DNA of 64,000 nt from Dryocosmus kuriphilus (lineage: Eukaryota; Arthropoda; Insecta; Hymenoptera; Cynipidae). The stretch is taken from NCBI GenBank assembly GCA_038277395.1, contig CM076193.1:146185813-146249812 (forward strand), read 5' to 3'. A program made the position numbers and the translations under genes. Each line of letters opens with the position of its first letter. Within the stretch, counting starts at the first letter, position 1. Below are positions 46,452-58,268 of this stretch, one piece after another. The notes under the pieces were generated by a model, which saw only the letters and a list, made by a program, of their open reading frames with translations, ran no database searches and was not told the origin of the DNA.

Positions 46452-49104
46452 TCAAATTTTTGTTTCTATTTTGGTAATATTAGCCAAATTGTAAAGTTTT
46501 TCATTAGATATATACTTTTTATAGTCGGATTCCGCTGATCTGTGTTTTCCTAGGCATTTTCTTTCAAAAACTCTAAATTTTTCCATTATGCTTGGACTGA
46601 CTTTATACCAAATTGGACAAGCATAAGTTAAAATTGGTCTTACCAATAGAGTGTAGCATCTTACCTTGATTTTTGGATTTAAATGTTTATTATAAACTAA
46701 TCGTTTGTGTTTTGAGAAAGCTTTTGCTGCTTTTCCGAGTTGAATTTCCGCATGTTCATTGAAGTACAAATATTGGTCTATAATAATGCCTAAATATTTT
46801 ACCAAGTCTTATTTGGGACCGGCTCTCCCCCATCCTTTTTATCTTTTATTTGGAAAGTTTTCCAATTTTGTTTTACGTCCCTATTCGTCTTACTAAGTGT
46901 CGGCCGGAAAAAGATTGTTTCGCATTTTTGTATACATTTAATTTTAGTTTCTAAGTATAAAGATGATATTGGATATTCTCAAATAACTTTTGAAGCTCCT
47001 GTTGTATTTTTGATGCTTTATTACCTATAATGTATATTATTATATCATCAGCAAAAGCTATTGCTTTCTTGTGCATTTCGATATTTAGTCCGTACATTGT
47101 TAATAATTCATAAATAAAGATGTTAAAAAGGAGAGGGGAGAGCACTGCTCCTTGATGAAGACCGTTAAGTACTTTGAAAACTTTATCAATAGTTATATTG
47201 CCATCCGTGATTATGAAACATTTTCCTGTTATCATTTCTTTGATCATTTTCACAAGGTGTTTTGGGAATTTTAGTTTTAATAGTTTATAAATAAGGCCTT
47301 CAGTTCGTACTGTGTCGAAAGCTTTTTCAAGGCATTAAACACGCTCCTACATATTTTTTGTCATTTATTGCCCTGCAGACATCCGACGTTAATTTATTTA
47401 TTGCATGGATTGTTGAATGTTTATGTCGGAATCCAAATTGGAATTCCGGTATAACTTCTTTTTCTTCGCATTCATGCAACAGAGAGTCTTTCACTACGAT
47501 TTCAAAAACTTTGCTTATATTTGGCAATAAACTTATAGGTCGGAAGTCTGCTGGGCTGGCTTTTTTAGCTACATGAGTTACTTTAGATTTTTTCCATTCT
47601 TCCGGAAAGAAACTATTGTTTAACATATTATTAAAGAGTATACAATAGTCGTGCACTATTGTAGGTGTAACATGTTTTAGTGCAATATTTGGAATGCCAT
47701 CAATGCCTGAAGATTTTTTATTATTTAACTTTCTAAATATTTTGTGTAGTGTTGTGTTTGAAGTCAAAAAGTTCGGGCTTGTTTCTTGCAATTCAAGCGA
47801 ATCGGACCTCGAGTTATCACTGCGAAGGTGACTACTGTAATGTTGGATTCTTTATCGTTTTCTGTTTCAGTTTCAAATTTTAATATTTTCTCGTGAATAA
47901 TTTCCTTCAATCTTTCTCTTCCAAAGTGAAAAAATCTCGTGTGTGTGTTTTGAAAATGTGTTCCTATTACTTTTAGTTTGTCCTTTTGCTCTGAAAATTT
48001 GATTTACTTGCGGAAACATATTTTTAGATTCATTTTCGGGAATCTTACTTACTTTTTCGGACCAATATCTATTAATTGAATTAACGTACTCTTACTTAAG
48101 GAGCGCTTTTACTGTGAAGAGTCTGTTATTGTGTGTTTTAAATTGTCTGTATATGTTGTTAATTTTAGTAACTAAAAGGCTTTTCTGTCTGTGGATTTTC
48201 ATAATTAAAAGCGTTTGATAGCATTCCATAGAATTTTTATCTTTTATTTTAGGAACCGTATTGTTTATATCTCTCAAATATATTTCAATTTATTCGTTGG
48301 ATAGATTTATATTATTTGGAATATCCGATGTATAATCCCTTTCTAGGCACTTTGCAAATTTTCTCCAATTAGTTTTATTATAATTAAGTCTGTGCACAGT
48401 TTCCATTCTTTCTCGCAAAAAATCAGTATCATTTTTATAACAGATTCGCATTTGGATCGCATTATGATCGCTATCATAATCTAATGTTTCTAATTTATCT
48501 GTATTCTCAAATATTGCAACCTGCAGTCTGTCTGTTGTCATCTATCCATTTTCTTAAAAAGGTACGTCTAGGATTATTTATTGCATTTAACCAGCTAGTA
48601 TGTTTGGCATTTAAATCGCCTGCAAGTAAAAAGTAATTATCCGGATCGTCGAGCTTAAGAACTTCAAATTATTTATTTCTTTCTTCATTAAAACTTAATC
48701 TTTCTCCATAAGCTGAATACGCTGCAATAATGTAAAGTTGTTGGTTATTTTGGAGTTTAATACTGATAATTACCGCTTCTAGACTTTTAAATTGCTCAAC
48801 TTCAGAAACTATTATCTGTTTGAATTTTAGGGATCTTTTAATTAATCTTGCGACTCCCCCTCCCTGTATTGCATTTGGCCTATCTCTTCTGATAATATTT
48901 ATAATCCTTAAATTCAATTTTGCGTTTGCCGTTTACTTTGGTTTCACATAATGCTGCTATGTCCGGGTCATTTTTTTTTAGAAAATTTAACAGGCTACCA
49001 CGTCTTTGGTTTTGTATAATTGAGTTTACATTAATGGAGACCATTTTTAACTTTTTAATTTTTATATTGTGTGTGTTTAGAAAGTTATTGCCTGCCATTC
49101 TCAA
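46452..49104 (-). pseudogene. LINE ORF2 (endonuclease-reverse transcriptase), decayed
   Basis: The APE-type endonuclease shows SINVNSI, DIAALCETK, GGGVARLIK, IIAAYSAYGERL and the catalytic SDHNAIQM. A Jockey-like YNKTNWRKFAK linker follows. Reverse transcriptase motifs in order: KSSGIDGIPNIALKH, DFRPISLLPNISKVFE, QFGFRHKHSTIHAI, GLHQGAVLSPLLFNIFIYEL, AIAFADDIIIYI (the FADD active site) and VKYLGIIID. The C-terminal PILTYACPIWY matches the thumb region. At least five breaks separate these blocks, so it cannot make a full protein. It overlaps the end of ORF1 by about 20 bases. Confidence 0.88.
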
Positions 49105-49806
49105 TGCCTAGGAAGTCTTTCATCATTTGGAATATTTTTCGTATATTCTCACTATTTTTGTTTATTAAGTCAGCTATTTGTGTCAAGTCTGTCATTTGTG
49201 CATTCTGTTTTGTTACTTTGCTTGCAAAATTTGCATGGTTTTGTGTTTGTGCTGGATGTGGTGTTTGTGATGTATGTGGTATTTGGGCGTTTCGTTGGTT
49301 ATCATTCCCTACGATATTGGAGAAATATAACCCTTTTTGGACATAATTATTAATCATTCGGTCTTTGATGATACTATTTTCTTTCACGGCCTGCATTTTT
49401 TTCTTAATACTATCCCTAACTTCTGGCTGTTTTGGACATCCTGTGTACGAGGCCGGGTGTCCAAACTTTTGGCATGATACGCAGTTTTGCTCTTATCATC
49501 TATTTCCGTAATGGCCGGTGTTTCGCATTCACCTGGTTTGTGTAAATTCTCGCACTTTACACATTTATAGTATAACTGACAATTCGAAGCTACATGGCCA
49601 AATCTTTGACAGTTTTTACACTGTATTTACTTTCTTTTTGAGTTTCTCCCATCTAATTACTTGGTAGTTTATGTATTTAATGCTGTGCAATTTATTTTCT
49701 TGTCTTTCTGGTGATATTTGTATTAAATAAAAACGCAGAATTTTCTTTTCTTTTTGTGACTTAGTTGTTGTAAAATTTGAGACTTTTAAAAATGAAACAT
49801 TTTCGA
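49085..49806 (-). pseudogene. LINE ORF1 (zinc-knuckle protein), partial
   Basis: RNA-binding Gag-like protein of Jockey-type LINEs. From 5' to 3': a KYINYQVIRWEKLKK segment, then CKNCQRFGHVASNC (CCHC knuckle), a Cys/His stretch KCVKCENLHKPGEC, and a second knuckle-like CVSCQKFGHPASYTGC. After that comes a Gln/Asn-rich C-terminal part with QTPHPAQTQNHANFASKV, ending ENGRQ at 49085. The N-terminus is missing and the knuckle region contains a stop and frame changes. The order matches the PRE_C2HC type of ORF1. Confidence 0.75.
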
Positions 49807-49841
49807 ATCAGAAGCCTTAAACAATTCCATGTGTCTCTCTA

Positions 49842-50115
49842 CACAGGAAAGAGAAATTTTCTGATTGAACCAAAACTTTTTTTTTTACACAAAAATGTAA
49901 AAAGTTGTTTATGACTTTATTATTTATACTTTTGTGTAATTAAAAGATTTAGTTCGATCGAAAAATATTTTTCTCCTGTGTGTAGTAAGTGTCTTGAAAA
50001 ACATTTTTCACTTCTTTTGAAATTTTCCGTTCCAATAGGTACTGAGATATCTACCTGCAAGTATGTCAGTTTTAGTGAAAATTTAATTGTTTATGACACG
50101 ATAACGTGAAAACGG
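49842..50115. repeat. Repeat shared, inverted, with 39190-39400
   Basis: Contains a 139-bp inverted-terminus block (CACAGGAAAG ... CTCCTGTG, 49842-49980) and a flank (AAGTGTCTTGAAAAACATTT) that both recur, in opposite orientation, near 39190-39350. No gene. Confidence 0.55.
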
Positions 50116-53081
50116 ATAAATGTACAAAAAAATTGTGAAAGGAAATAAGTCTTGCCTTACTTCAAACTTTCTGGAAAATATTTTACATATTTTATTTTTC
50201 CGTAAATAATATATTTGTTTTTTAAAAAATTGTAAGTATCATGGACATCAGTTTTGAAAATTGGCATCATCGAAGAAATATGATGAAAAAACAGTTTCGA
50301 TGAAGCAAAAATGGAGGATTTGCAAGAATGAATATTGTATATGTATGGCGTATATTGCCATCCTTGCAGTATGAAAATCAGATATTTTGAGAGACGAAAC
50401 ATTGTTGTATTACGTGATTTTTAATATTTAGTTAACTACAAGTCCTAAATATATTAAATTTAAAAGAAAATCGAAGCTCCCTGTACGGGGCAAAACATTA
50501 AATGAATTAATTAACATTAATAAATAACGTGGGATGTTTAATAAAAAGTAAACACACCAATACTGTTACATACATCAGTTGGAATAATTGTTGTAATTGC
50601 AACAGTCGAAGAAAGGAAAAACATTTTGGAGGCATTACTCCAAATTGAATATGATATATATTTGTGAAACAACCTCATCAATGAGACAGCTGAAGGCCAA
50701 AATAGTACCAACTAAGGGCATCTGATTGAAAGGCAAGGAGTGTACGTTTTTAGGCGTCTTTTTGTTCTGCGTGAGGTGGATGTCCAATTCTACCTGATAT
50801 TGTTAGCCTTCTTGTCTGCGATTAGAAACGGAGATGGAGAAAAAGGAAAAACGAGTAAAAGGAGAAAAAGGAAAAAGTAAAGTGCTGTCTTGGCTAGCGT
50901 GATAAAGGTATAAGGTATAAAGGCAGAATAACGCATGTACAAGTTTTACTCGTTACGATCCATGCACGAGTGCGCGTAGACGAGCACGCTCGAAGAGCTT
51001 GAGGCCCTTAATTGGTCAAGCCGGCCTGGTATCACGGGAAGCGTACGGGACCTAGGACGTGTCTTCATGGACATGGGTTGGTACCACTGGTACTACTTAC
51101 TGGCACTTTTCCTTCTGGAAAATTGATGATTGATGAGCCCAAATATTGCACGCAACGAAACATTATTATGGTAATACATATAATCCAACTTGTTTTTCTT
51201 CATTAAAGCTGACTATATGCAGTGAATACAGTGAAACATAGGATTCGATACAAGTTTTATGCCGACAAGATTTGACAGAATTTCAGTAAGAACGTGACTA
51301 TAGAAAAGTATAAGATTTATCGATGGATAGAATTTGACAGGAAATTTTCAGATTCTGAAAAATAGGATTGATACAAGTCTTGTGCCGCTAAGATTTGATA
51401 GCCTTTCATTCGACTTCCCAGCAAGTAGTCGGAGATTCTATTCCTGAGTCGGGTACCAATGGAATTTTCTTTGTAATTCTACCGAGGCTCTCGTGGTTTG
51501 GAACCCGCGTTAAACTGTAGGTCATCTCATAAAGAAGCCAGTGGTCTTTCAGGGAAAATGCTTCATGTCGAGGGACGAATTGCTTGGGGGTCACTGGGCG
51601 ATTTTGAGAAACTAGGAAGTTGTAAAATTTGCTTGTAATTGTTCTGGAAGACTCTCAAAACCCGTGAAAGGGCGGGAGTATAAACTAATATACAATACTA
51701 TTGAAAAGTATAGAATTTGTAGACGGATCGAATTTGATAGGATTTCTATTAAATGTGCTGATAGAACTTGATTCGTGAAATTTGTACATATGGATTCACT
51801 AACAATTTTTAACAGTTCTTCTTTCGTAGGTCGAATATTTGGAATCCTAAATAGTGTTGCAAAATACATATCATGCACACTGTGTACATATAAATACATA
51901 ATGCATTAATACACACTATGTAGTTGTATAATGTATAATGCACACCATGCACATCAGTTGCATCTTTGTTAGATCGAACATTTGAAAACTTTTGGTATAC
52001 TAAAACCAAAAGGTGATACAAAGTGCACAATATGCACATCAAAGACACTACACATTGATTAACCCTTCGCTGTATATGCCGAAGAACCGTAGACCAACGA
52101 ATGTTTTCTTTTGAGGAAAGAAGCATCAAACATGTAGTGTTTTATAAAGTTTCTGAGCCTGAGAAACTTGAACGAGCGATGTTCACTGGAGAGAGGAGGG
52201 AAAGGAGGAGGTATAAAGCTAAAGGTAAGGAAGAATAAGGATAAAGATACAAGTAAGGATATAAGAAGAAGAGAAATAAGTCGTATGGCATGGCCGCCAT
52301 TTTGAATGCTGGATTCGAGCCAGACCGGTCTCTCGGCAAGTTCTTCTTGAGGTCACGAGCGTGTGCACACGTTCGCCGTTTTGCGCCTTCTTTTCTCTCT
52401 TCACTCAACTAACATCTTTCTGCCTCTTTTGAATTGCGGCGCATTCATTAGACTTGGTACCATTCGACCCGAGTCACCAGCAAGAGACCAATCCGTCCAG
52501 CTTTTAAAGTCACCCAGGTTCCCGTAGATACGTGAATGGCTATCTTTCCTATTATGCATGCACTATAGTATTCGTAAAGTCTACACGTCTATGCAAAATA
52601 GCCATCTGAAAAAAGCCAAATGCAAATTCATGCATTTTCTACCGGAAGTCGATCTTTTGTTTACGTCAGTTTATGTTACGGAGAAAATCTACACTATTAG
52701 AAATACCTTGAGAATTCAACCACGTTTGTGGTTGAAATTTCGTTTATCTGCAGAACTTAAATAAAACTCATTCAACGTATGCGCAGTGCACCATGCGCAA
52801 CCATACTTGCCACAAAGCCAGAAGCGCCAAAAAGAATTTAAATCAGATTCTATAAGCACATTTCATAGAAATACTATCAAACTGAATTCAATCATGTTTG
52901 CTTTAAATTTCAAACAGGCTTTCGTGAATTACATGTACCTTTACCTAAAACTAATTTAAGAAATAAAAGTTTTGAAATTTTAAATCATATATTAATCAAT
53001 TTAACTTCCAACACAAAAGTTTGTGAAACGAAGACTTTTATGATTAAAAATACTTTAAACTAAAATTTTTTTAAACTGTGT
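50116..53081. other. Intergenic region, no gene seen
   Basis: Unremarkable AT-rich sequence with two somewhat GC-richer patches (about 50930-51130 and 52280-52530). Direct words such as GATTTGACAGAATTTCAG and AATTTGATAGGATTTCT recur (51270-51400, 51720-51750), suggesting an old local duplication. ATGCACA/TGTGCAT words begin to appear near 51900, ahead of the minisatellite. Confidence 0.4.
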
Positions 53082-54660
53082 CAGTATGATGTGCATACTG
53101 CATAATATGCGAAATGTGCATGTGTGAATTTTGAAATATTAGTTAGCATCCCAAACATTTCCAATTTTTTACATATTAAAGATGTGTATGGAGTGCATTA
53201 TCTGCATGACGTGCAAATGATAAGCACTGTGTAAATTTTGAAAAATGATCGAACTACAAAAGATGTGTATGATGTGAACTGTAGATTTTCTGCATGATGA
53301 GAATGATGTGCATAGTATATGCATGATATGCATATTGTGAATTTTGTAAAACTATTTAGCATCCCAATCCCAAACATTTCCAAATGTTCGAACTACTAAA
53401 GATGTGTTTGATGTGCATTTTCTATATGATGAGAATGATGTGCACAGTATGCAGGATGTGTATGCTGTGAATTTTGTAATTTGTAACATTAGTTAGCATC
53501 CCAGACATTTCCAAATATTTTGCATATGAAAGATGTGTATGATATATATTTTTCATTATTCGCATGATGTGCATATGATGTTCATGGTGTAAATTTCAAA
53601 ACACTATTTAGTATCCCAAATGTTTCCAAATATTCAATCTACTTAAGATGCATATGATGTGCATTTTCTGCATGATATGCATACACCGAACAAAATTCCT
53701 TATACCCGTACATAAGGATCCAACTAGTTTACATAGTTAGGACAGGCAAAATACTTATAATAATTAGGAACATACTGACAGTGTAAGAGGAAAATTATTA
53801 TTCAGTCAGAGAAACGAGATCTAAATTTTAATAATCCTAAAGTGCATCATAAATATTTCATATTATCCTGTATGAACATAATTATTCCGAATATCGAAAA
53901 TGATCACAGTTTCTGAAAATATTTCTTTTTCTCGGAGCTGAGTTGCACTCGAAGAAAATAATCTTGCAACCAGAAAATTCCTTTCACGCATCACTTCACT
54001 TGAAAGACTTGAACTACGATAGAGGTTAAGGTTTTAGAAAATTCGAATAGTCGTTTTTACATCAAACGTTGAACACTAAATTCACTTGAAATTTTTCATG
54101 AATTAAGAGCCTATTGTACTCTTGATCATGAATTCACTCCACTATTAATAAAAATATTCAAAAATGATGTAAAAATCGAAATACTTCTTAGAGCGTTCCG
54201 TGGCGCTTGGAAGAATTAAGAAATGTAGCGTGGTCTGATCGCGGCGTTTCTTCGCGACAGCAAACACACTAGATATTCATGATTATTAACCAGATTTGCC
54301 ATGTTAATGCAACTAAGTTTCGTTCACTAGTGTTACTAGGTTAATACAGTTATATCTGCTGTATGCACGAAATTCTGCTAGTAAGGAACCCGTGTCAAAT
54401 TAACTAGATTTGATTTAACTAGAGCTAAATCTTGATTCTGAAGAAACAGTTTTTTCAGTGTAGTGTGCATCATATGCAGGTTGTGAATTTTGTAACATTT
54501 TTTCTTTCGCATCCCAAGCATTCCAATTCCTTATCTGTATAATGTGCATAATGTGCATGTTGTGAATTTTGTAACACTATATTTAGCATCTCAAAAATGT
54601 CCAAATGTTCACCTACGAAAGATGTGCATGATATGCATTATCCACATGATGTGAGAAATA
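53082..54660. repeat. GATGTGCAT minisatellite, split by a MITE
   Basis: Degenerate units of about 110-170 bp share AGCATCCCAAACATTTCCAA, AAAGATGTGTATGATGTGCA and TGTGAATTTTGTAACA. Units run from 53082 to 53683 and resume at 54461-54660 after the E3 insertion. Within units a 6-9 bp ATGATGTGCAT word is itself repeated. Confidence 0.82.
53684..54460. mobile_element. CACCGAACAAAA-terminus non-autonomous element (E3)
   Basis: Termini CACCGAACAAAATTCC and, inverted, CACTGAAAAAACTGTTTC. TA lies on both sides (53682-53683, 54461-54462), and satellite units on both flanks show the insertion directly. AACTAG-type words recur near both ends. 777 bp, no gene. Same design as E1, E2 and E4. Confidence 0.72.
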
Positions 54661-55507
54661 TGAAAAAAGCTTATTTAGCTTAAAGCAATATAGAAATCTT
54701 GATTTTCATGAGATGTTAGCTGTTCCGCGGTGTAGGATTCATAAAGAGGGTGTCGTGGAGACGATCCGCTTGGAAAAAGGGAGTTGGCAGGCGGTCATGG
54801 GAAACGACCATTAAAACGCGACTTCCTCTGAGCCGCGAGAAACAAGTCAAGTTCGTCTTGGAAAGCTAGTGGGGACGACGAAGTCGTCGACGAGGGCCCC
54901 GTGTAACAGCGTTCCCGTGTTACCGGTCCGTGGCCACGGTAATTTATTTAATGTAAGCATCGCATTCTCACATTTCATGCTGATGTTGATCTACATGTGT
55001 GTTATAATGTATATAACTAACTATATGTATGTATATAAGCTCACCTGTTGAGCGAGAAAAGTAACATATACATAAGAACATAACTAGCGAACTCCGCGTA
55101 TTTAGCATCGGGATATTATGCAGTGCGCCTCGAATTAATTCCCTTAAAAAGAAATTAATTGTGAATAATATCTCGCCTAGACGCAACGGAACCCAGCCAC
55201 AACCATACATTATATGCCGTTGCGTAATTTCACTTCGTTAAAGCATTTTCCTTCATTTAGAGTGTAACGTATTTACATCATATGTTTATAATATTTGTCC
55301 GGTCATAGATTCCATGAAATCTTAACTGGAATAAACTGGCGCAGTACTGGGATGCTAATTGATGCTAATAAGAGAAATTAACTTCAAATTTTTTTCGTAT
55401 CTCGCATAGTTTTGGTGGGAAAATTGAATTCTTGAATTCTAATAACATTTTTCATGATCGCAACAGAAGCTAAACATAATGGAATTGTATTTTTCACTCT
55501 CTATCGT
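54661..55507. other. Intergenic region, no gene seen
   Basis: Short GC-richer stretch at about 54720-54950; otherwise AT-rich, with no family I recognise. Confidence 0.4.
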
Positions 55508-55576
55508 GTATGTATAGTTAGGTTGTGCGATCTTAAAGAGAGTAAATAAGTGAAGACAGTCCTTTACTTTTGCAAC

Positions 55577-55610
55577 GTTTCGTTGGTCATGGATTTACCA
55601 ACCTCATCAG
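55577..55610 (-). ncRNA. Hammerhead-like ribozyme motif, element B left arm
   Basis: Reads CTGATGAG, GTTGGT, loop AAATCCATG, ACCAAC, GAAAC on the minus strand. The 6-bp stem II pairs perfectly, with one extra base between CUGAUGA and the stem. Intact conserved core. Confidence 0.55.
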
Positions 55611-56064
55611 GCTATATATTTAAAAAATTCTTTGGTTTGTACAAGATTGGAAACAACAATAAGAACAATGGTTATAGCGGAAAAATATTCTTACCGTAAA
55701 AATTGCAATCGAAGTATATACATATCCAATTGAATAAAAATTGTTGATTAACAGTTTTTTTTTGTGAAATTTTAAAATGAATAAATAGTATAAATACAGG
55801 TGTTGAAATTGATGAAACCGTAATAATGAAACATTTTGTAAAAGATTTAAAATAAGAGACATGATATTAGAGTCGTTGTGATATTGAACAGTATTGAAAT
55901 AAATACTAATATTCTTATGTCGGCTGTGTATATCTAAAAATTGTAAGTAAAAATTTCGTTGGTCTTTCAACAATTTATTGTAGAATGTAGAAAAAATCAA
56001 ACGAAGATATAATGAAAAAAATCCAATTTAATAGTCAAAAAGGTCCTTGACAAATTTCTTCAAC

Positions 56065-56094
56065 GTTTCGACACACATTGCGGGTCATCATCAG
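56065..56094 (-). ncRNA. Hammerhead-like ribozyme motif, element A left arm
   Basis: CTGATGA, then TGACCCGCAATGTGTGTC, then GAAAC on the minus strand. Stem II can form as GAC/GTC plus CGC/GTG around a C-U mismatch, with one extra base after CUGAUGA. Confidence 0.5.
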
Positions 56095-56168
56095 GAATAT
56101 TTAAAAGATTAATAATATCTACAAAAGAACAAAAGGAAAAAAATTCGTACTGATAATCGAAGAAAAAA

Positions 56169-57440
56169 ATGGATACAGAATTTGGAGAAAACTTTATAAA
56201 CATACCGGAAGATATTAAAACATCTCTTGATGTCGTTTCCATGTTCGATAGTATACCTTTGGACTCGGCTTTAGATTTTATTGAAGAAAAACTAAATTTG
56301 AATCGAAATTTAACTAAAATATCAAAAAATGAAATTTTAGTCACTACACGAACAAGTTTCAATAACACTGTTTTTTCATTTAATAACAAATTTTATCCCA
56401 ATGGGTTCTCCTTTCTCTCCTATTGTTTCCAATCTGGTTTTAAACGACATTGAAATTAGAGCCTTAAATAAGTTATCTTTCAAACCTATTTTTTACAAAA
56501 GGTACGTTGATGATATTTTCACAATTGTTCCAACAAATAAAATAAACGATCTGCTTTCGACATTCAATAGTATTGAAGAGTCTATCCAATTTAATATAGA
56601 GGTTGAAAATAATAACAATTTAAATTTTCTTGATCTAACTATTATAAAAATGGATAATTGCCTTATTACTAACTGGTACAAAAAAACCTACAAACTCTGG
56701 TAGATTTTTAAACTTTGAGTCTCATCACATGAATTGTCATAAAATTGGAGTAATCAAAGGCTTAGTTGATCGTGACTTAAAATTGAGCGATAAAAAATTT
56801 TACAAAGAAAACTTAAAAATATATATAAGAAATACTTCAGCTAAATAATTACCCTTTAGATTTTATTAAAAGTATTATTAAAGAACGTATTCATGAAACG
56901 TACAATACCTTCTCTATTAATAATAAAAAAAGTAAATGGCTAGCTTCTTTCAACAAAAATGATATAAGAATCACTCTTCCATATATTCAAAATCTTTCTG
57001 AACAACTTCGAATGCCTTTAAAAAAATTCAACATAAATGTTTATTTTAAAAACAACCATAGCTTAAATAATTTTGTTTATAAAAATAAAGATTTCGATAA
57101 CGTTGAAGATCTATCTGGAGTTGTATATTTAATTAAATGTCATCAATGCAATAAAGCATATATTGGTGAAACTGGTCGCCGTCTAAAAACTCGAATTTCA
57201 GAACATAAAAAAGATTGTATTTTGGGTAATTTAAACATAGGTTTATCACAACATTCATGGCACTTCGGACACTATTTTGATTTAGATTACAAAAATATTA
57301 AAATATTATCTAGCGAAAATAATATTCACAAAAGACGAATTTTAGAATCTATTTTTATCAATAAATTTTCTAAAATATCTATCAATTTAAAAACTGAAAC
57401 TATGAACATCAATAGCATTTATAATTGTATCTTATATTAA
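56169..57440 (+). pseudogene. Penelope-like reverse transcriptase with GIY-YIG domain (element A), 5'-truncated
   Basis: Begins at RT motif A (IKTSLDVVSMFDSIPL), so the finger region is absent. Then MGSPFSPIVSNLVLNDIEI (motif B), FYKRYVDDIFTIV (motif C, YVDD) and FLDLTIIKMDNCLITNWYKK. The GIY-YIG domain near the C-terminus reads VVYLIKCHQCNKAYIGETGR, then LKTRISEHK. The CCHQC-like Cys pair before YIGET is usual in these enzymes. Frame breaks lie at about 56400, 56700 and 56850. Different family from element B: the two proteins share only the core motifs. Confidence 0.87.
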
Positions 57441-57945
57441 ACACAAAATAATTTTTCATTTTGCTTTTTTCAAACTACTTTGACTTTGGCGCGCTAATTC
57501 TCATTTGAGTTTTAAACCATCGACAAGCATCTCTATTGTAAACTCCGTTTTCGCTTCAGTATGTCGATTGTCCTCTGTCCATTCACGTCATTCTCCACAA
57601 CAACTCTTTCAAAAATGTGAATTTTCACTAAAAATGATTCAGAGCCATCGTTTTGCTCTGAATTAAAACAACTAAAAAATTTTCCTTACTCAGTGACTTT
57701 TGTCATTTTTATATCAGTTGAGTTTTAATACGACTACTCTTTGTACATCGATATGTTTCTCGAGTAATTTGAGGTTAAATCCTCATTCTTTCGATTTTTG
57801 CAACAAACAATCTTTTAATATCTTCAGGTAGGTATGTTTATAAAGTTTTTTCCAAATTCTGTATCTATTTTTTTCTTCGATTATCACTACGAATTTTTTC
57901 TTTCCTTTTACTCTTTTGTAGATATTATTAATTTTTAAAATCTTT

Positions 57946-57975
57946 CTGATGATGACCCGCAATGTGTGTCGAAAC
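57946..57975 (+). ncRNA. Hammerhead-like ribozyme motif, element A right arm
   Basis: Identical core and stem to the left-arm copy in inverted orientation. Confidence 0.5.
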
Positions 57976-58268
57976 TTTAAAGAAATATGTCAAGGACCTT
58001 TTTGACTATTAAATTGCATTTTTTTCATCATATCTTGGTTTGATTTTTTATACATTCTATAATAAAATGGCTGAAAGACCGACGAAATTTTTACTTAAAA
58101 TTTTTAGAGTCGTTTCGAAGATTTTCAACAAACTGAGTGAATAAGTAGTATTCAATAACATAAATAAGAAATTGTCAAAATAAGAGACCATGAAAATGGT
58201 AGACGGAAAGAAGGGAATATATAGTCGGGTGTGAAATTAAACAAATAATGCGAAATGAAATTGATTAA

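Larger units (their letters stand above)
46120..49806 (-). mobile_element. Jockey-like non-LTR retrotransposon (LINE), 5'-truncated and decayed
   Basis: The order on the minus strand is ORF1 zinc knuckles (49640-49430), endonuclease (49104-48290), reverse transcriptase (47791-46950) and C-terminal part (to 46452). The 5' end is cut within ORF1 near 49806. The 3' limit is set only by the end of similarity and a T-rich stretch near 46147. Many frameshifts and stops show an old copy. Confidence 0.85.
55934..58106 (+). mobile_element. Penelope-like element A, nested in element B
   Basis: Arms of about 290 bp (55934-56225 and 57806-58106) are inverted copies: CTAAAAATTGTAAGTAAAAA, AGTCAAAAAGGTCCTTGACA, CGACACACATTGCGGGTCAT and others. 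The left arm runs into the reading frame (GATACAGAATTTGGAGAAAA is both arm and coding), as in Penelope pLTRs, which overlap the gene's start. The element is shorter than B because the N-terminal part of the gene is missing. Confidence 0.83.

Noticed and set aside
56060..56389. Minus-strand frame over the start of Penelope element A
   Set aside because: Shadow of the RT motif A region and of the inverted arm.
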